From positions 10,741,931-10,805,930 of the forward strand of contig OY759264.1 in the NCBI GenBank assembly GCA_963662155.1: 64,000 bases of DNA, read 5' to 3'. A program made the position numbers and the translations under genes. Under the pieces are notes generated by a model. The model was given only the letters and a program-made list of their open reading frames with translations. It did not search any database and had not been told where the DNA came from. Position 1 is the first letter of the stretch. Each line of letters starts with the position of its first letter. This DNA comes from Lamellibrachia columna (Eukaryota; Annelida; Polychaeta; Sabellida; Siboglinidae). Shown here piece by piece: positions 46,369 to 58,751 of this stretch.

Positions 46369-46770
46369 ACTTTGGTATTCTGCTGAGGAAAATTACAGAC
46401 CAATTATATGTGTCTCCGTTAGAGCGACATCCATTTTATCAGATGGTTGTACTCATATATCAATGACGTATTCTTCTTGACTACAGCATGCTTATCAAAA
46501 TAAATATATCAGTTGACAAGAGGGATGCACTGGAAAAGGATAAATAACAACATCAAAAAATCAAGCAGGTTACCAAAACAAAAGCCATTACCATTCGGCA
46601 CCAATACTGATTTATTAGAACTGTAAAAGTGAGTTTTTCACTCTAATGTGACATTCTCCCCCCTCCCTACCATTCATCACTACAGTTTTTTGTAATGTCT
46701 GTTCCAGTCATGAATCCAATGTATTTCCAAGAGGACCATGACTGGTTTGCTTGCAATGCGGTTATATCTA
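46369..46770 (+). repeat. Dispersed repeat R, left part
   Basis: Collinear with 62065-62460, for example 'AGGTTACCAAAACAAAAGCC' and 'AATACTGATTTATTAGAAC', with many substitutions. The right half is missing here and appears at 49935. Confidence 0.8.
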
Positions 46771-46789
46771 GTTACACGTGGAGGTTCGC

Positions 46790-48290
46790 GCAAAACTAGG
46801 GGTAGGCCGTACTGAGATTAAGCTCAACATATGAGTGTAAGAAATTTCCACAAATGAAAAACAACACAAAAGTAATACACATGAATATGTTTACAATTAA
46901 TCAAAGCCTAAGTGAAATGGTACAAATGAAATAAAGAAACTATAACTCTAGATCAAGTTGTCAATACCCTCAAACCAAATAAACTAAAAACCTACGTTTT
47001 CCTTTACGTTCACCGATGAGGCTATTCCCCTGCAAGACCGTACCACAGACATCAGTGTTAATAAATTCGTCACAAGCAGAAAGGCGTATTTCACACTTAT
47101 AATACAATGTTCCGGAAAAAAAATAGTCACAGTAGCGTGCCTTAAGACGCACAAAGTCAACAATACCCATCGCGTCATTCTGCTGGGTTGAGTAGAACGA
47201 TAACTAATGTGGCCGTCGGTCGCATGATCTCACCGCCAGCTGAATATGTTCGACCGCAGTGATGTCGATATTGTTGCGGTTGGACGATAGTAGGCCGGAT
47301 GTCAATAGATCGTGGAGACGGCGACGTTTCATGACGACGGCTGACGCGGACGGTTTGATGTCGCACATGGGGAAGACAGTTGAACGGTCGGATGGACGCA
47401 CAGTACGCCAGCCGTCAATGTGTCGTAGAGACGGCTAACGTGTCGCGGGGAAGGCACTTGAACAGTCGGCTGAACGCTATGTAAGTCGGCCGTCTACATG
47501 ACGTCGAGACGACGAACGTGTCGTGAAGATGGCTCATGCGGGACGCAGTGTTGTCTTACATGGAGAGATAGCTGAACAGTCGCAAGCAGTCAGTAGGCAG
47601 CAGAAGACAAGATGCAGCCGATGCAGACAGTCAAACAATGCGCAGTAATTAATTGCGTGGTATTGTGTTGTCTGGGTTTTCACTCGCCGTTGTCAATGCG
47701 AGCAAAGTTATCTTCATATCAGGCCTTGCCGGACATCATCGTGAATATCCGAGCACTTGCTGCGCATTATTCCTTCAATACAAAGACACAAATGACCAAT
47801 AGTTGTGTAGTAAATTAAGAAAGTGAACTACATGGCGACGATACTACTGCTGCTGTTTACTCCCCCAAATGAGCTGCCACGCGAAACCACCCCAACAGTG
47901 TCAACACAACACAAGGGAGTCATTTGACTGCATTGTTTAATTTGTTTCAATGAACAGGTAATCTCTGAAGCCATAATCCTACAGACCAGTTGCTATTTTC
48001 ATGTTGTATAAACAACAGCTCAGGCATTGAACATTTGACATACAGAGCACTTTTTAAGGAGCACGGTGTGAAAGTGAATTCACAGGTCAGACAACGATTT
48101 CATAATCTGTTGAAGGTACTGCTCACTTCAGAGAACTTTTTTAATGGTATGTGAAAGTGAATCTAACAACAATAATTATTCAAAGAATTACGCATGCATT
48201 TGATCGTACATTTGATTGTGCATTTGATAAATCAAATGTTTGTGGGTCGCATGTAAATGCTGGAACGACTGACTCCTGATGTCACGTCAA
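46790..48290. other. Intergenic, mostly unassigned
   Basis: Apart from the tandem repeat at 47280-47560 I see no gene or repeat that I can name. Confidence 0.4.
47280..47560. repeat. Diverged tandem repeat of about 80-90 bp
   Basis: About three imperfect units with GTCGTGGAGACGGC, GAACAGTCGGCTGAACGC and CCGTCAATGTGTCG motifs. The stretch is GC- and CpG-rich compared with its surroundings. Confidence 0.6.
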
Positions 48291-48291
48291 T

Positions 48292-48418
48292 ATGGAGGGA
48301 GGGAGGGTGGGAGGGAGGGAGGGAGGCAGGGAGGAAAGGCGAGAGGGAGGGAGGGGAAGGTAGGGAGGGGATGGAGGGGAGGGAGAGGGAAATGGAGAGG
48401 GAGAGGTAGAGACTACGA
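48292..48418. repeat. GGGA/GGAG purine tract
   Basis: A nearly pure purine run on the plus strand, a possible triplex or quadruplex former. Confidence 0.9.
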
Positions 48419-48420
48419 CA

Positions 48421-48810
48421 TTGTGGTTCTGTAATTCCAACACGCCGCCAACCCTGTCTATCATGACAACGTCGGCGCCTCGTAAAAAGGCGGCTTCGAC
48501 AAGGCGACAAGGTGGTCTATGTTTGATGCGAGAGTTCATCGACGACAGCGAACTACATGGCGACGGCGCTCGGCAGCACCAAACTGATGCCCAAGTACAT
48601 ATTTGTCTTGTTCGACGTCATCCAAGCTTCATCCAATCTCCGACGTCTACAGCAACTGCTCTTGAAAGAATCTGCCTCCATCCAGGTCACTTGAAGCACT
48701 GGTGCACGACTCCGACGTCTCTTTTATGCGATACCATTGCTGGTTTCGCTCCAGGACATACGTTAGATGTTGTAACCAGTATAACAAACAATCAATCATC
48801 TTTGATATAG
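48421..48810 (+). other. Open frame of 129 codons, unrecognised
   Basis: A GC-richer segment with an uninterrupted plus frame starting inside the purine-tract edge. It has no motif that I recognise, and the minus strand is also fairly open. It could be part of a decayed transposon. I do not assign a gene. Confidence 0.15.
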
Positions 48811-49930
48811 CATTCAACGCTCCCCAACACGGACACCGCGTGCTACACAAGTGTTGACTTCGTACCAGGATACAAACCAGTGTGTAACAAACAAACAGTG
48901 ATACGCAGATACGCTCCCCGCCGACGTTTATTAATATCCAAATGACGTGATCTGAGCTGGTACGCTCATTGAGCTATACTGGCCTATGTTGGAACATTTG
49001 TTTTTGCGCGGTTTATTATTTTGCTCTTCGTACTAATATTAGCAATAAGATGCACGCATCAGGAAGCTACACTGTGGTGTGAACCATTGCCATATTAAAT
49101 ATTGCTAAACACGTGTACTCGTCTGCATTAACAAACACACGCTCTGTCTCCCTCCCGCGATGCCTCCTTTCTATCGCTCGCTTCTTCTCGCCCCCCCCCC
49201 CGCGTCTCCTTCTCTCCCATCGAATAGGGCGTGGTAGCGTTCTGGATAGAACTTCAGGCTCTCAGTCGTGAAAACCCTACTTTGAACCCTCTTTCTGCCG
49301 TTTCGAAGCTTTGGCAATTTGTTTCACCAAGCGTTACCACAACTCATTCATTTGTATTAATGAATACTTGGCTAAATGGGCGGTGAATATATGTAAGAAT
49401 GGTCTTCGTGCAGTAAATGCAGCATGGCTGAGTGCTTCCTAGAGAAGTCAAGATGGAGTTGAAATGGAAAGGTGTGCTAGAGGGTCAAGTGTAAAACATT
49501 TTGAACAAAACAAATGACTGGATACAACGAACATACTTTTCCTGCCTATCTGCCTGCCACCCTCCCTGTCTGCTTCCATCCCCGCCTACATCCCTCATGC
49601 GAGCGTGTGTGCGTGTGAAACATATGTAAGGAGCGGTCCTATTCTGTCCACATTGAAGTCACACGTACATTTACTGCAGAACACTGAATGCACACCAACT
49701 GATGTGTACTGTTGGTTTTTGTGTGTAAATGTTTTGAGAAAATTGCTTTAAACAGAATGATTACGTATTCTCGACATAAAGATATGCATGTGTCGATACA
49801 ATTAGGATACCAGAATAATTGCTTCCCAGAGAAGTTGAGGTGGATTTTGAACGAATATTTCTGCCATGGGTTGTATACATAACCATATCCAGGAAAATAG
49901 TTCATATAATAGCAATTTGCAGAAATTCCA
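48811..49930. other. Intergenic, nothing recognised
   Basis: Contains a poly-C run at about 49190 and CT-rich stretches. No gene signal was recognised. Confidence 0.4.
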
Positions 49931-49934
49931 CATT

Positions 49935-50282
49935 ATGACACCTACCTGTGCAAACACACAAAGTGGGGATAAGCAACAGCGATCCGATTGAAGTGACCCT
50001 TGATACTGTTTACTCTCGGTCCATCATCATTGTTTCTGGCTACAGCAGCACCTGTAAGAAGACCTCAAGTAAAGGTACGTTGTTATACAGCACGCTATCC
50101 AGTCGTTGGGATTGTTCAACGTGCTTACCAGTTCACCCCCTGGTACACCTGTACATTACAACACCATCTCAACTTCTCCGGGAAGCATTCAGCCACGCTG
50201 CAATTATTTTGCGAAGATTATTCGTCCACATTTCCACCACTGTCTCTAGCTTTATATCCGAGTGAACTGTGGTAATGAATGC
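49935..50282 (+). repeat. Dispersed repeat R, right part
   Basis: Collinear with 62465-62820, including 'ACACAAAGTGGGGATA', 'AGCGATCCGATTGAAGTGAC' and 'GCGAAGATTATTCG'. It continues where the copy at 46369-46770 stops, so the two could be halves of one interrupted element. Confidence 0.8.
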
Positions 50283-50439
50283 TAGTCGTGATTCGTTGCC
50301 TACCACCAAAAAAGACCACATGGCTTATATCTTAAATGTAGGAATAGTTTTCGTCGAGTAATTGCAGCATCCAATCATGACGTTAATTAAATGTCCCAGG
50401 TAATATTGATACGTGATTTAACGTGTTCTCAAGGTGAAT

Positions 50440-50880
50440 TCACATGTTTCCGTACGTGAATTCACGGGATTGTGTGGACATATTGGGTGTACAGACACGT
50501 GTATTAACTGGTTCAGAACACGTGAAATCAAGTGTTTCAATTAGTTTAATTCACGTGTTACCGTACGTGAATTCACGGGTTTGTGTGGACAAATTGGGTG
50601 TACACACAAGTGTGTACAGTGGTTCAGAACACGTGAAATCACATGTCTCAATGGGTTCAATTCACGTGGTACCATTTGTGAATCCACGATATTCTGTGGA
50701 CAAATAGGGTGTACAGACACTATTAACTCTGGTTCAGAACATGTGGAATCACGTGTTTCAACTGGTTCAATTCATGTTTTACCGAACGTGAATTCACGAA
50801 ATTCTGTGGACACATTTCCCCGTGAAAACACGTGTACATAAACTTATGTTAACAGGTTCAGAACACGAGAAAACACATTT
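50440..50880. repeat. 111-bp tandem repeat, about 4 units, ACGTG-rich
   Basis: Phase points CGTACGTGAATTCACG occur at 50451 and 50562, with diverged counterparts at 50673 and 50783. Units carry several ACGTG/CACGTG motifs and CGTGAATTCACG palindromes. Because 111 is divisible by 3, a 37-residue protein-like repeat stays open, but with no start or family it is probably not coding. Confidence 0.85.
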
Positions 50881-51702
50881 CCGTAGAGGTCGATTGGTGC
50901 ATACTATAAATCAAGACAAATTATGTAGGATACAACTCATTTATTGTACGGTAATGTAATAATGGTAATATCCGTTCTAAGCGAGACAACCATAACTCCC
51001 TACTTTGTTTACACGTGAATCACTGTGAGCATAAATAAAATGATATATTGAAATGAGCTACCACTAACATTTTACTTCTCTCACCAGAGGATACATTTAA
51101 CTAGGTCTTTGCACCAAGAACAGATGACAAATCCGGGAGTGCGTATTAACAATGTATTCACTCATTGTCTCCACACGACAGTGCTTCTGTGTTAACAATG
51201 CATTCACTCAATGTCTCAACATGACAGTTCTTCTGTGTTAACCATACTTATCTGGTATACTTCTCGTCAAATACCAGAATGAAAAATAAAATGTAACATC
51301 AATATAAATAAGGGCATACATATAGATCATCTGATGCTATTTAATCATCCTGTATTTCTACACAGTAATAGATCATCTATGTAATAACATATATTTTGTT
51401 GTCTTGTGACACTAACTACCTGTACCTACTACACAAGGGTAAAACGCGAATGAAGATCACCCGACGCTATTCATACAACTAAAAATTTAAAATCTCAGTA
51501 GGTGTGTATAATCAATTATGTTTGAAAAGTAGGATATCTGAGTATTACAAACTAATTCTTGAAGATAACTCGTATTGTTGACAATACACAGCTCTTAGAT
51601 CTAGGTTGACTTAAATTTGCTTGAGAAGCCTGTCATGTGAATCACGCTACTCTAACCTTGATTTCCCAATAATGGGGGAAGGGGTGCCTCAGCTATTCTT
51701 TT

Positions 51703-52098
51703 CGGGGCTGACTACAAATTACGTAAGCAAGGAAGGAGTTGGTAGCAGTGGTTGCATAGGCAGTGCATACACGGGGGGTCTATAGGCTACTGCATGCGTA
51801 CCGTACGCAATTGGCCGAGTTGTCCGCTTGCGCTGTCGGCTTGCCAGCTTGGTACTGCAGTAGGTAGGCTTCTGGTAACTTCATCCCAGGTTGTCAAACC
51901 ATTGATAAAAATTGTATCAAGGTAATTATAACATTATGCGGAAGTTCAGTATCAGGGCTTCTGGGATGGCATTGTTGACTGGTTTAGTTAGTTCACCGCT
52001 AGCATTACACTGCCTGTGTGGTCAGACGTCACGCGTACGGTGCGCATACAGGGGGAGGGGGAGGAACATTTTTGGCGTACGTAATTTGTAGATAATCC
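51703..52098. mobile_element. MITE-like element
   Basis: CTACAAATTACGTA at 51711-51724 and its exact reverse complement TACGTAATTTGTAG near 52079-52092 sit in longer imperfect termini. No coding sequence lies between them. Confidence 0.5.
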
Positions 52099-52500
52099 CT
52101 TTTATTAAATTGTTGGTGGTTTATACCTTTACTAAACTGTCGATAGCACACAGGTAATTTCGTAGAACCATAGAATAGCTGAATCATCCAATTTGATATT
52201 TCAGTATAACTGTCATGCTGGAATAGCTGCTAAGGCTGGCGGTGATTGGGCGGGACACTGGCAGTATGGTGGCTATCAGCACACGTGTGTGGACTCCTCG
52301 TTGTTCAAGCTTTCGTGCTTCACTCGCTCGGACAAATCTACCAAACAAAGGGCGGCTGAGTTCATCATTCCCTGGTATATCGACCAATTAAAACGTGAAT
52401 TTACCGTAGTTTACATAACTGTGTTCGGCAACTCAATACCTACAACATGACTTTTTCCGCGTATTGATACGTCAAATATGTTTCGAGAGACACTTATAAA

Positions 52501-52614
52501 TTAAAGGAAATCCCACCACTTGCATGGTTTCCTAACGTAGTAGGCTGCGTTGATGGTATCCACGTGCGAACACATGCAGTCTCTCAGGGCCAATGAACAC
52601 GAATACGTCAACAG
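52501..52614 (+). pseudogene. Harbinger (HARBI1-like) transposase exon fragment
   Basis: The plus frame LKEIPPLAWFPNVVGCVDGI then HVRTHAVSQG matches the HARBI1/PIF catalytic block FxGxxxxPGVVGxxDxIHV, including the first catalytic Asp. A stop or frameshift follows and the family's next motif (EHEYVN) resumes in another frame. It is degenerate; preceding exons are not evident. Confidence 0.6.
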
Positions 52615-52619
52615 TAAGA

Positions 52620-54055
52620 TGTGCGTGCGTGTGCGCGCGTGCATTCGTTCGTGCACGCGTCCGTGCGTGCGTGTTTAGAGGTGGAACGTGACCTGAATAT
52701 TACATTCTAATACACGGACTTGGCTCAAAAATACTTTTTGTTGCACTCAAATAATTGATGACGCAACTGGAGTGGAAAAGATCTCTACTGAAGCGTAGAA
52801 AGGACATGGTGCAAATCGTAAAACATGTTTTGTGGCATAACTAGTTTCTTGTCATAACAAGATAGGTAACCAGTTTCTTGATATAACAAGAACAATTATC
52901 TGCTGAATATTGAAAAAAATATTAGGCAGATTTCATATCGCCATCTTATCAGCTCAATCTATTATATACATCATTACACGTTGCCTTTCAGTATAAATTA
53001 TAGTCATAGATTATTCATTTGGCTGAATATCTTTAACTATCCCGTTATGCCCCTAGTCCCCCATGGGGTATGTAAAAATGACGCTGTCTCGTTCCATAAG
53101 TTTTCTGCTAGCACTAACAAATGCATAGAGTACAATCATTCGCGAAAGGACATAATATTTGATATGCATGTATACATTGGACAAACACGTGGCGCAGTTC
53201 ATACAGAGATTACAAAGAAATAAAATAAAAGTAAAATACAACTGCACACTTGGAATTCAAAACGCACAATGAAGACCCAACTGCCAGTTTTGACTACATA
53301 ATATTATGGATACACTCCACATAATGACCATGGCGACGTGTCAATCTTCCCACGCTGTTAAGGGTCAAGCAATTCGAATTGATCATTGCGCTACTAGGAC
53401 CGCCCATCCTCGCGGACCAGGGGTGTTTGTAATAATGAAACTGAGCTAGCTCAGATGTGGAAGCAACGAAGCAAGGAATATAATCATTTTCATTGCTACA
53501 AAAGCAGTTATCAAGGATTGTCAGTAATGTATACTATTGCCATTATACAAATGGATTATAATGTGAATTGCATATATTAAAGCTATCTGATTTTGTAAAA
53601 CTAAAAACTCCCATTATAATGTGTGAAACAAACAAAAAGTTGTTACCAAATAATCCGCTGTTATTATTCAACAGTTTATGAACACAACACGTGAAACACA
53701 ACAAAATGAAAACTTAAGACAGGTATTTGTATGGATGATTCTAAAAGCCCAATGTATATCTGTACAAGGTATATATTTTGTAAGAAGCAATTTTGGACAT
53801 GTGCAATTAAAAATGCGAGAACATGTACTGTCCATGTGAATTCATTTATTCAGGTAGCGGTCCCATGATTGTGTGACAGCTACTATGTTATGTAATATAA
53901 TATTCTACATTCTTAGGGGTTTGATTCAGCATACTAACATACAAAAGTACTATCCCACTGGAGAAAAAATGAGATAGCAATGAGAGGATCGTGTAACTTG
54001 TTATGTTCATTACCTTGTTGCACTAACCAACATTGTATAGGCTGTCAAAGAGGTA
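52620..54055. other. Intergenic, nothing recognised
   Basis: A GTGCGTGCGT-type short repeat lies at 52620-52675. I see no exon-like pattern. Confidence 0.4.
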
Positions 54056-54059
54056 CCTC

Positions 54060-54345
54060 TTGAAATACCAGAGACAGAAAAGGAGGCTCAGTTGTAGACC
54101 ATCCCGAAGACATGACGATGTTCCTGCTGTACATAATTAGTCACAACAGCAAACATGGGTCTGCAACTGTCAATAATGAAACCGAGCCAAATGTGTTTCC
54201 TTCATAACAATCAGGCTCCATATCACCTTCATTTGGGACGTCAAGCTGAATAATGTGGCAGTCGAATATTTAGTTGGTATCAACCACATTTCCCTTTCGA
54301 TACAAAACCGTGCACCTACCGTCTCGAGTCAGCAACCGATGACTT
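54060..54345 (-). pseudogene. Possible decayed Harbinger-like transposase
   Basis: The minus strand contains DCHIIQLDVPNEGDMEPDCY then GNTFGSVSLLTVADPCLLL. This is spaced like the DxxHIxIxxP...YxxRKxxHSxxxQxVxD block of Harbinger transposases, but with many changes and stops. The match is weak. Confidence 0.3.
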
Positions 54346-54690
54346 CACTGAGCACCAAGGCACTAAGTATAAAACAAACACAATATCCACAGTTGACAAG
54401 ATAGTGTCAGTATGCGCTGTTCTTAGTGTGAAAAGTTGTGCCAGAAACTGAACCATCTCCATCATTAGCTAGGATAGCTCAACCAGTGGTTATTTGGGCC
54501 CATCTCTGTATCCTTTCAGAATATAATCAAAGATGTTACCAACATATCCTATAGAAAGATCAATTTCATAATATTAGCATTTTTGTGTGCTTTAACATGT
54601 TCATAAGAATATTGTACTTCTAAAACAAATGGAAAAATTTTTCTGTCGAATATAAATTAATTAAATATAATTTTGGATAAGCATAAAATG

Positions 54691-56544
54691 TCACCATATA
54701 TAGACTTTGTCAAAGCTGGTGTGGTTGGTCGCAAAATGATTGACAAGACTGTGAAAAGTCTCCAAGCTGACAGTATGATGGTGTGGTGCGTTTCTTGACA
54801 TCTTGCCGCACATTCTTGTGTAACATTTCCTCCTCCAATATTACTGCAGCCTTAGAACCTGAAAATAAAACACTACAAATATTATATACTGCAATATTTT
54901 GAGGATTTATTGGGAGTATGGACACGTGAATATTATAAGATTTGTCCAGTTAATTTCAAGATGGGTTATTCTGTATATGAGAAAATTGTCTGTATATTCT
55001 GAGCTAAGACTTGGAGAAAACAACCGTACATGTCTCTGTTAATTTGTATTCAGTAGTGGCTTCATTACCCGGAATAAGCCACTGTTTGGTTTGGTTTGTA
55101 CCAAAAATAATGGAATTGTTAATTGAATTAAAGTTAATTGTTAATTTAATTGAAGAATTTGGGAGGTTAATATAATTGGAACATTTCTGATTTAATTGTA
55201 ATTTAATTAATTAACTTGTCAAGTTAACTGCCCCATGCCAGGTACAGGTAGTATATGCAAAACTCTCAGTAACTTTAACTAATGCATTTGTTATATGTAA
55301 ATGCATCATTACAGTTGTAGATTTTAGTGGTTATTACTATCGTAGGTAGTCCTTGAATATATGGTATTAAACTAAGCTGAGTCAATATTATTGACCCCTA
55401 ATGGCTTTTGCTGGTTGGTGAATAAATATTGAATCATGCTTGTATGGTAAATACCTGCACCAGCTGGACATCCAGTACTTTGTTCACTCGGTTCTCCAAC
55501 AAACTATAACAGCCACACTTTGCACAATGTCCATGACTGTCAAACCGAGCATCTCCGGACAGCTCAAGGCCCCCACCAATCTCTCTGAGTTCGTCCATGA
55601 TTTGAGCCTGGGCATCCAACCAGTCTTCACGCAGCCACACTTCCTACATTTCTGAATGATCTCTATGAGACTTGTTGATAACGCCTTGAGTTGGATGGCC
55701 ACATTCAGCACATAACTGGAAGAGCTGCATTAGCAGATCCTTAAAAACCATGTATGTTGGCTTCTCTCTGATGCCCTTACTAGATTTCTGTTTGCAGCTG
55801 AAAATTCACAAATTCCATTGCATTATTTTTTAATAAACATTTTTAAGTGATGCAACTCATGAACTTTTTTTAAAAACAGTATTCAAGGTTGTTGTTGGAC
55901 TTTGTTGTTGATTTTGTTGATATCCAGTAATTAAAGCACACCAAACTACACTTATTTCCAATGTGGTCCTCCTGGTTTTAAGAGTGTCCTTCTCTAGAGC
56001 TAGTGAGTCCATCACAGGTTTTTTTCCATTTCCCTGCATGGGATCTTTTACTTCCCCTGGCATAGACACCAGATAGAAGGAACCAACAGCTTTTACTGTC
56101 TCTTCCGAAAGACACAGGCAAAGTAGGGTAAATGAAATTGCCCAAGCTTTGAAACGGCAGAGGTTTTTCCCTTTGACCGAAAGCCCGACGCTCTACCACA
56201 CGACTACCATGTCTCACTAATGTTGTATTGAAAATCTCAGAGGAATGGAAAACCAAAGAATGTACACAATAATACTAAATCTTCATCACTGGACTCCTCA
56301 TCATTGGTCTCTTCTGCAGCATCCAGAATAGAGAGGTCAGATGGTTTGTTGTCGCTGGATGACTTTACTGGTGACGACAAGGTGGAGGGAGAGGGCGATG
56401 GTGGCTCAGCTAATGGGATATCGTCTGGAGTCTTCTTGGGTGTGGAAATTAGACAGGGTGGCTCAAGTTGAATGTCGACAGAGATATCATCCAAGCTGTA
56501 CTGTATCCCTGTGTCACATGTCACCACCATGTCTGTCTGAATCT
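54691..56544 (-). pseudogene. Kolobok-like DDE transposase, frameshifted
   Basis: The minus strand carries in order several blocks. (1) 56544-56276: an acidic linker ending NDEESSDEDL at a GTATT donor. (2) From 55787: KPTYMVFKDLLMQLFQLCAE, CGHPTQGVINKS, then in a shifted frame KCRKCGCV, the paired Cys motifs of this family. (3) To 55455: REIGGGLELSGDARFDSHGH then CAKCGCYSLLENRVNKVLDV, matching the family's first catalytic Asp and the GDxRxDSPGHxAKYxxY block. (4) 54858-54691: LEEEMLHKNVRQDVKK and, shifted, TVSLETFHSLVNHFA, the family's TxxLExFHSxxxxFAPK signature. The central segment between the Cys motifs and the catalytic block is missing, and no THAP domain was found. Confidence 0.7.
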
Positions 56545-57492
56545 CTGGAATGTAGAATAATCAATTATGAAAAAACAAAGTTCATAATAATTATGTATGT
56601 TTGCTGACATACAGACTACACGCCAAAGAAAAAGTAGTAATAATGCTGAGAGAAATACAATTGTGATCTATTTTCTTATTTCTGATGGAGAAATTCATCT
56701 AGTACGGTATACATAAGTACTAATAATTATGCTGGTGATTCCCTACAAATATTAATGATGTTTTCATTCACATTTCCACTGTCTTCTGGCTTCATATATC
56801 AGGCACTGTCTGATTTTTAATGTCTGGTTTTTGGTTTTTTGTCTGGTTTTTGGTCTGCATGTGGTATAAATCTACAACAGTTGCTACAGGGCATTCACAA
56901 AACCATAAAATTATGATATACTGGGGATCTCACCTGGCTCGAGCTCCCTCCCTAAAACTGCATGCCATAAGGTGTGAAAATTTTGAACAGTTATCTTGAA
57001 AATTGTAGATTTTAGGTCATCTCGCCCATGTTAATTTCCCTGCCCTTTCCGCCTGCGATTGTAGATAAAATATTAAGTGTAATTTTTTAATAGTGGGTGG
57101 CAAAAATTAGCAATTGAATTGTTGCACAATTATTCTGATATTTGACAGATGCTGTGGCATTTTCAATCTATGCCAAAAATATACTTCTAGGCCCAGTAAT
57201 ACATCTACATTATACATTCCCAATTTATTGCCAAAGTCAAAGAGAGGATTGGGGGTAAATCATCCTAATATAGTCAGTTAATCAGCCCTAAATGCACCGA
57301 TTGGGCAATTATCAATTGCCATAAAAATCCTGGTATACTATTAGAATCTTGGCAGTCTCAAGTAGTTATTCTCCAAACGGCCCAATGTTGGGCTAATCAT
57401 GTATGCCTACCTAGGGATGCCACACCATAAAATCTAATTAAAATCTAGAGCTAAACACAAAACTTATATTGATTTCTTCCCTACATTTCGTT

Positions 57493-57610
57493 ACAATTTG
57501 ACAGCAATAAACATTTTAGATCTATCTTGGATGTCACCACTACTGCCACTGGTCACATGACGCGGGGAGGGCTCGTCAGCCATGGGAATGATTATATCTT
57601 CTGTAAACCA
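57493..57610 (-). other. Possible exon, extracellular gene or unrelated
   Basis: After a TTTACAG acceptor the minus strand reads EDIIIPMADEPSPRHVTSGS then SGDIQDRSKMFIAVKL and stop. The composition is protein-like and the strand is the same as the gene blocks at 58.7-62 kb, but no domain is recognised. Confidence 0.25.
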
Positions 57611-58262
57611 CTTCACATAGACACATGATTGGAGACACCACACATAGACATATGGTTGGAGACACCACACACAGACAGATGGCCGGAGATACTGCACAGA
57701 CACATGGTTGGAGACATCATACAAAGACACATGGTTGGAGACACCACACACAGACAGATTGCTGGAGACACCACACACAGACACATGGTTGGAGAAACCA
57801 CACACAGACACATGGTTGGAGACACCACACACAGACTCATGGTTGGAGGTACCACACACACAAACGCATGGTTGGAGACACCACACACAGACACATTGTT
57901 GGACGTACCACACACAGACACATGTCTGGAGACACCACACACAGACAGGTGGCTGGAGACACCACACACAGACAGGTGGCTGGAGACACCACACACAGAC
58001 AGGTGGCTGGAGACACCACACGCAGACAGGTGGCTGGAGACACCATACATAGATATATGGCTGGAGGCAATTCACACAGACTGGAGACACCACACATAGA
58101 TACATGGCTGGAGACACCACATTCAGACTGATGGCTGGAGGCACCACACACAAACACATGGTTGGAGACACCACACACACACATATGGCTAGAGACACCA
58201 CACACTAACACATGGTTGGAAACACCACATACAGACACATGGCTGGAGACACCACATGGCTG
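57611..58262. repeat. 27-bp minisatellite, about 24 units
   Basis: Units of the type GGAGACACCACACACAGACA plus CATGGTT with point changes; small length changes shift the frame. The long frames on both strands are repeat by-products. Confidence 0.95.
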
Positions 58263-58267
58263 TAACA

Positions 58268-58650
58268 TGGCTGTAACCAGTTAGTCGTACTACATCAAAA
58301 CAGGATGGCATCAACCGTAACCAGTTAGTCGGACCACATCAAACAGGATGGCATCAACCGTAACCAGTTAGCCATACTATATAAAACAGGATGGCATAAA
58401 CCATAACCATCAAATTGGACCGCATAAAACAGGATGGCATAAACCGTAACCAGTTAGTCGTACAACATAAAACAGGATGGCATAAACCGTAACCAGTTAG
58501 TTGTACTACATCAAACAGGATGGCATTAACCGTAACCAGTTAGTCGGACCACATAAAACAGGATGGCATAAACCGTAACCAGTTAGTCGTACAGCATAAA
58601 ACAAGATGGCATAAACCGTAACCAGTTAGTCAGAACACATAAAGTCCAGT
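58268..58650. repeat. Minisatellite of about 43 bp, about 9 units
   Basis: Units such as AACCGTAACCAGTTAGTCGG plus ACCACATAAAACAGGATGGC. It directly follows the 27-bp array with no recognisable gap. Confidence 0.95.
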
Positions 58651-58751
58651 ATTGATGATTAGTCAACATTACATTAATGTAAGTAACGATACCTTTTGAC
58701 AAGTTTGTACAATTTTCAAGAATTCATGGAACATCTCAAGATGTGCCTTAC

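Noticed and set aside
48421..48810. N-terminal exon of the Harbinger remnant at 52.5 kb
   Set aside because: I could not see any of the conserved N-terminal Harbinger motifs in any frame.
57491..58268. Several long overlapping frames of 114-236 codons
   Set aside because: All are readings of the 27-bp minisatellite; only the short non-repeat tail at 57493-57610 was kept as a weak exon candidate.
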